A stretch of 5,236 bases of DNA from Patescibacteria group bacterium. GTDB taxonomy: Bacteria > Patescibacteriota > Microgenomatia > UBA10105. The notes beneath the pieces are model-generated. The model was not told the DNA's origin. It searched no databases and was given only the letters and a program-made list of their open reading frames with translations. A program made the translations under genes and the position numbers. The stretch spans positions 26,386-31,621 of the forward strand of contig DQGR01000001.1 in assembly GCA_003524845.1 (NCBI GenBank), read 5' to 3'. Shown here piece by piece: positions 4,249-5,236 of the stretch (the first letter of the stretch is position 1; every line of letters begins with the position of its first letter).

Positions 4249-4270
4249 TCCCGAAGGGATCCCTTTGGGA
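4249..4270. repeat. Near-perfect 22-bp palindrome centred on GGATCC
   Basis: TCCCGAAGGGATCCCTTTGGGA equals its own reverse complement except for one base pair. It can fold either as one cruciform or as two small hairpins (TCCC-GAA-GGGA and ATCCC-TTT-GGGAT). It follows GTCATCTTGAA, so it looks like a member of the same interspersed repeat group as 4289-4321. Confidence 0.6.
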
Positions 4271-4288
4271 TTAATGGACCTAAAAGTG

Positions 4289-4321
4289 CTTGTCATGCTG
4301 AAATAAATTCAGCATGACAAG
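4289..4321. repeat. Perfect 14-bp-arm hairpin CTTGTCATGCTGAA / TTCAGCATGACAAG
   Basis: Arms at 4289-4302 and 4308-4321 match perfectly around an ATAAA loop. It sits downstream of the sortase on the minus strand, where only CACTTTT follows, so termination there would be weak. The sequence belongs to the TCATGCTGAA...TTCAGCATGA type of bacterial intergenic repeat. Confidence 0.8.
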
Positions 4322-4386
4322 TAGTATTTAGGAATTAGTTTTTCCGTAACGAACCAAAAAAAGCCCATATAAAGTTAGACTTATAG

Positions 4387-5166
4387 TTATTGAGCTGGCC
4401 GTGCCTCGTCAATCAGGTCGGCAAATACGAGCAGACGCCGAAATGTGGTTCCGGGCGGCCAGCAGGTTTGCAGAATCAGGTTGCGGCGGGCGCTCGGCAC
4501 CAGATATGAGACCTCACGGGCCGAGGCTTCTTTTTTATCCGTAATTTTATACGTATAGCGGTTGCCCTGGTACATCAGGACGATCAAGTCGTCAGCCTCC
4601 AGGTTCTTGACCAGGTAAAAGATAGCGTTTAAATCACGCACAAACCACTCATAGTTTGTAGAATGGGAAAACAGGTAGACGGTGCCCTGTTCATTGGGAA
4701 AAAACGAGGTAGCGGCGTGTGCTACACCCTTTTTCAGAGCAGAGTTATAAATAGCCGGCCTGGTGGGGTCGACCTTGGGAATGACGATCGCGTTTACTCC
4801 GATTTTGGGAATAATGATACTAAAATCAGTGTCAACTGGCACGATTTGTGTGCCATCAGGCGCCACTAAGGGATTAAAGTGGGGTTTAGGCGTGGGAATT
4901 GGGGCTCCAGGCTCAGCCAAAGGCGAAAGGGCGAGCGTAGTCTGTTTAATCTGTTCCATGAGCTTGAGTTTGAGCGTGCCGGCCAAATAAATGGCTTCAG
5001 CCTTGAGCAATGGGGAAAAGGCGCTCACGAGCCCGCCGAAGGCGAGCAGCATGAGTACAATTCCCAGGGAAAACGAGCGCATGCCACGGCGCAACTCTTC
5101 CAGCCAGGATTGGCGATAGAGAATGGTTGCAGTCGGCGTATGTGGGGTTATCGGCAGTTGTTCCAT
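4387..5166 (-). CDS. Membrane-anchored sortase, 259 aa
   Basis: Sortases cleave a surface protein at a short C-terminal motif and transfer it to an amine in the envelope. The layout is: cytoplasmic basic N-terminus (1-30, LRRGMRSF), one membrane anchor (about 33-51), a helix, a Pro-rich linker (about 82-96), then the beta-barrel catalytic domain from FSIIIPKIGVNAIVIPKVD (about 115-133). Catalytic candidates are His168 in YLFSHSTN, Cys235 in LILQTCWPPGT, and Arg243 or Arg244 in TTFRRLLVF. His150 (GVAHAATSF) sits where sortases have a second, non-catalytic His. The length is normal for the family. The subclass is uncertain, though the SHSTN and TCWPPGT blocks look like the sortases of Patescibacteria and some class D/E enzymes. 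The start ATG 5166 directly follows the promoter region, and no earlier start is needed. The likely client is the LPEAG protein downstream. Confidence 0.92.
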   Translation of the reverse strand: MEQLPITPHTPTATILYRQSWLEELRRGMRSFSLGIVLMLLAFGGLVSAFSPLLKAEAIYLAGTLKLKLMEQIKQTTLALSPLAEPGAPIPTPKPHFNPLVAPDGTQIVPVDTDFSIIIPKIGVNAIVIPKVDPTRPAIYNSALKKGVAHAATSFFPNEQGTVYLFSHSTNYEWFVRDLNAIFYLVKNLEADDLIVLMYQGNRYTYKITDKKEASAREVSYLVPSARRNLILQTCWPPGTTFRRLLVFADLIDEARPAQ

Positions 5167-5183
5167 AACCTATAATAGCCGGT

Positions 5184-5212
5184 AGTATACACTATAAGAT
5201 AGAAAAGGGCAA
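5184..5212 (-). promoter_or_regulatory. Promoter of the sortase gene
   Basis: On the minus strand TTGCCC (5212-5207) and TATACT (5189-5184) are separated by exactly 17 nt. TG lies just before the -10. Transcription should begin near 5177, leaving a leader of about 10 nt with only an AGG close to the ATG, so Shine-Dalgarno pairing would be poor. Placement is supported by box quality only. Confidence 0.5.
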
Positions 5213-5236
5213 ACTATATATTGTGAATATTGGGGT

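Larger units (their letters stand above)
4171..4386. other. Spacer between the sortase and LPEAG genes
   Basis: No gene is seen. Besides the LPEAG promoter at the left end, it holds two palindromic repeats (4249-4270 and 4289-4321) and, near the sortase stop, a run of seven A's (4356-4362). On the minus strand the latter reads as a T-run after a weak AT stem with one bulge, so weak termination after the sortase is possible. Confidence 0.5.

Noticed and set aside
4289..4321. Strong intrinsic terminator for the sortase gene
   Set aside because: The stem is perfect but only a short CACTTTT follows on the minus strand, and sequence kin occur as interspersed repeats; kept as a repeat.
4663..5175. 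Plus-strand frames of 68-98 aa opposite the sortase
   Set aside because: They are shadows of the sortase gene, which has clear catalytic residues.

Overview
The window looks like a piece of a small, AT-leaning bacterial genome rich in intergenic repeats. The best guess is a member of the Candidate Phyla Radiation (Patescibacteria, Microgenomates-like). This is inferred from four things: very short genes for membrane, zinc-finger and coiled-coil proteins; promoter boxes placed almost on top of start codons; many interspersed palindromes and heptamer arrays; and a sortase next to a DUF11-type surface protein. No rRNA, tRNA or housekeeping marker is present, so the taxonomy is tentative. A Chloroflexota-like origin is an alternative, especially for the left-hand SH3 gene.

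Layout, left to right. (1) Positions 1-1321, minus strand: the first 440 codons of a large exported protein with a bacterial SH3 domain. It starts at GTG behind a strong Shine-Dalgarno sequence, and its C-terminus lies outside the window. This part looks richer in G+C than the middle of the window. (2) 1447-1954: a compact module of two overlapping small membrane-protein genes (68 and 42 aa, plus strand) with its own promoter. It is enclosed by imperfect inverted repeats that share an exact 19-bp core. (3) 1955-2814: a roughly 860-bp gene-free island packed with short palindromes, direct repeats and heptamer arrays. (4) 2855-3345: a two-gene plus-strand operon (58-aa zinc-finger-like protein, 102-aa coiled-coil protein) that ends at a textbook intrinsic terminator at 3404-3438. 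(5) 3490-4149, minus strand: a secreted DUF11-like protein with a C-terminal LPEAG/membrane/basic sorting signal. (6) 4171-4386: a repeat-bearing spacer. (7) 4387-5166, minus strand: a membrane-anchored sortase with His, Cys and Arg catalytic candidates in place.

The clearest functional link is between the last two genes. The sortase is probably the enzyme, and the LPEAG protein one of its substrates, attached to or processed at the cell surface. Each has its own promoter. The promoter of the LPEAG gene carries a 15-bp palindrome inside the -35/-10 spacer, which suggests a dedicated repressor. At three starts (1566, 2855, 4149) the -10 box lies 6 to 11 nt before the codon, implying leaderless or nearly leaderless mRNAs. 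The SH3 gene instead uses a strong Shine-Dalgarno sequence, partly held in a small hairpin.
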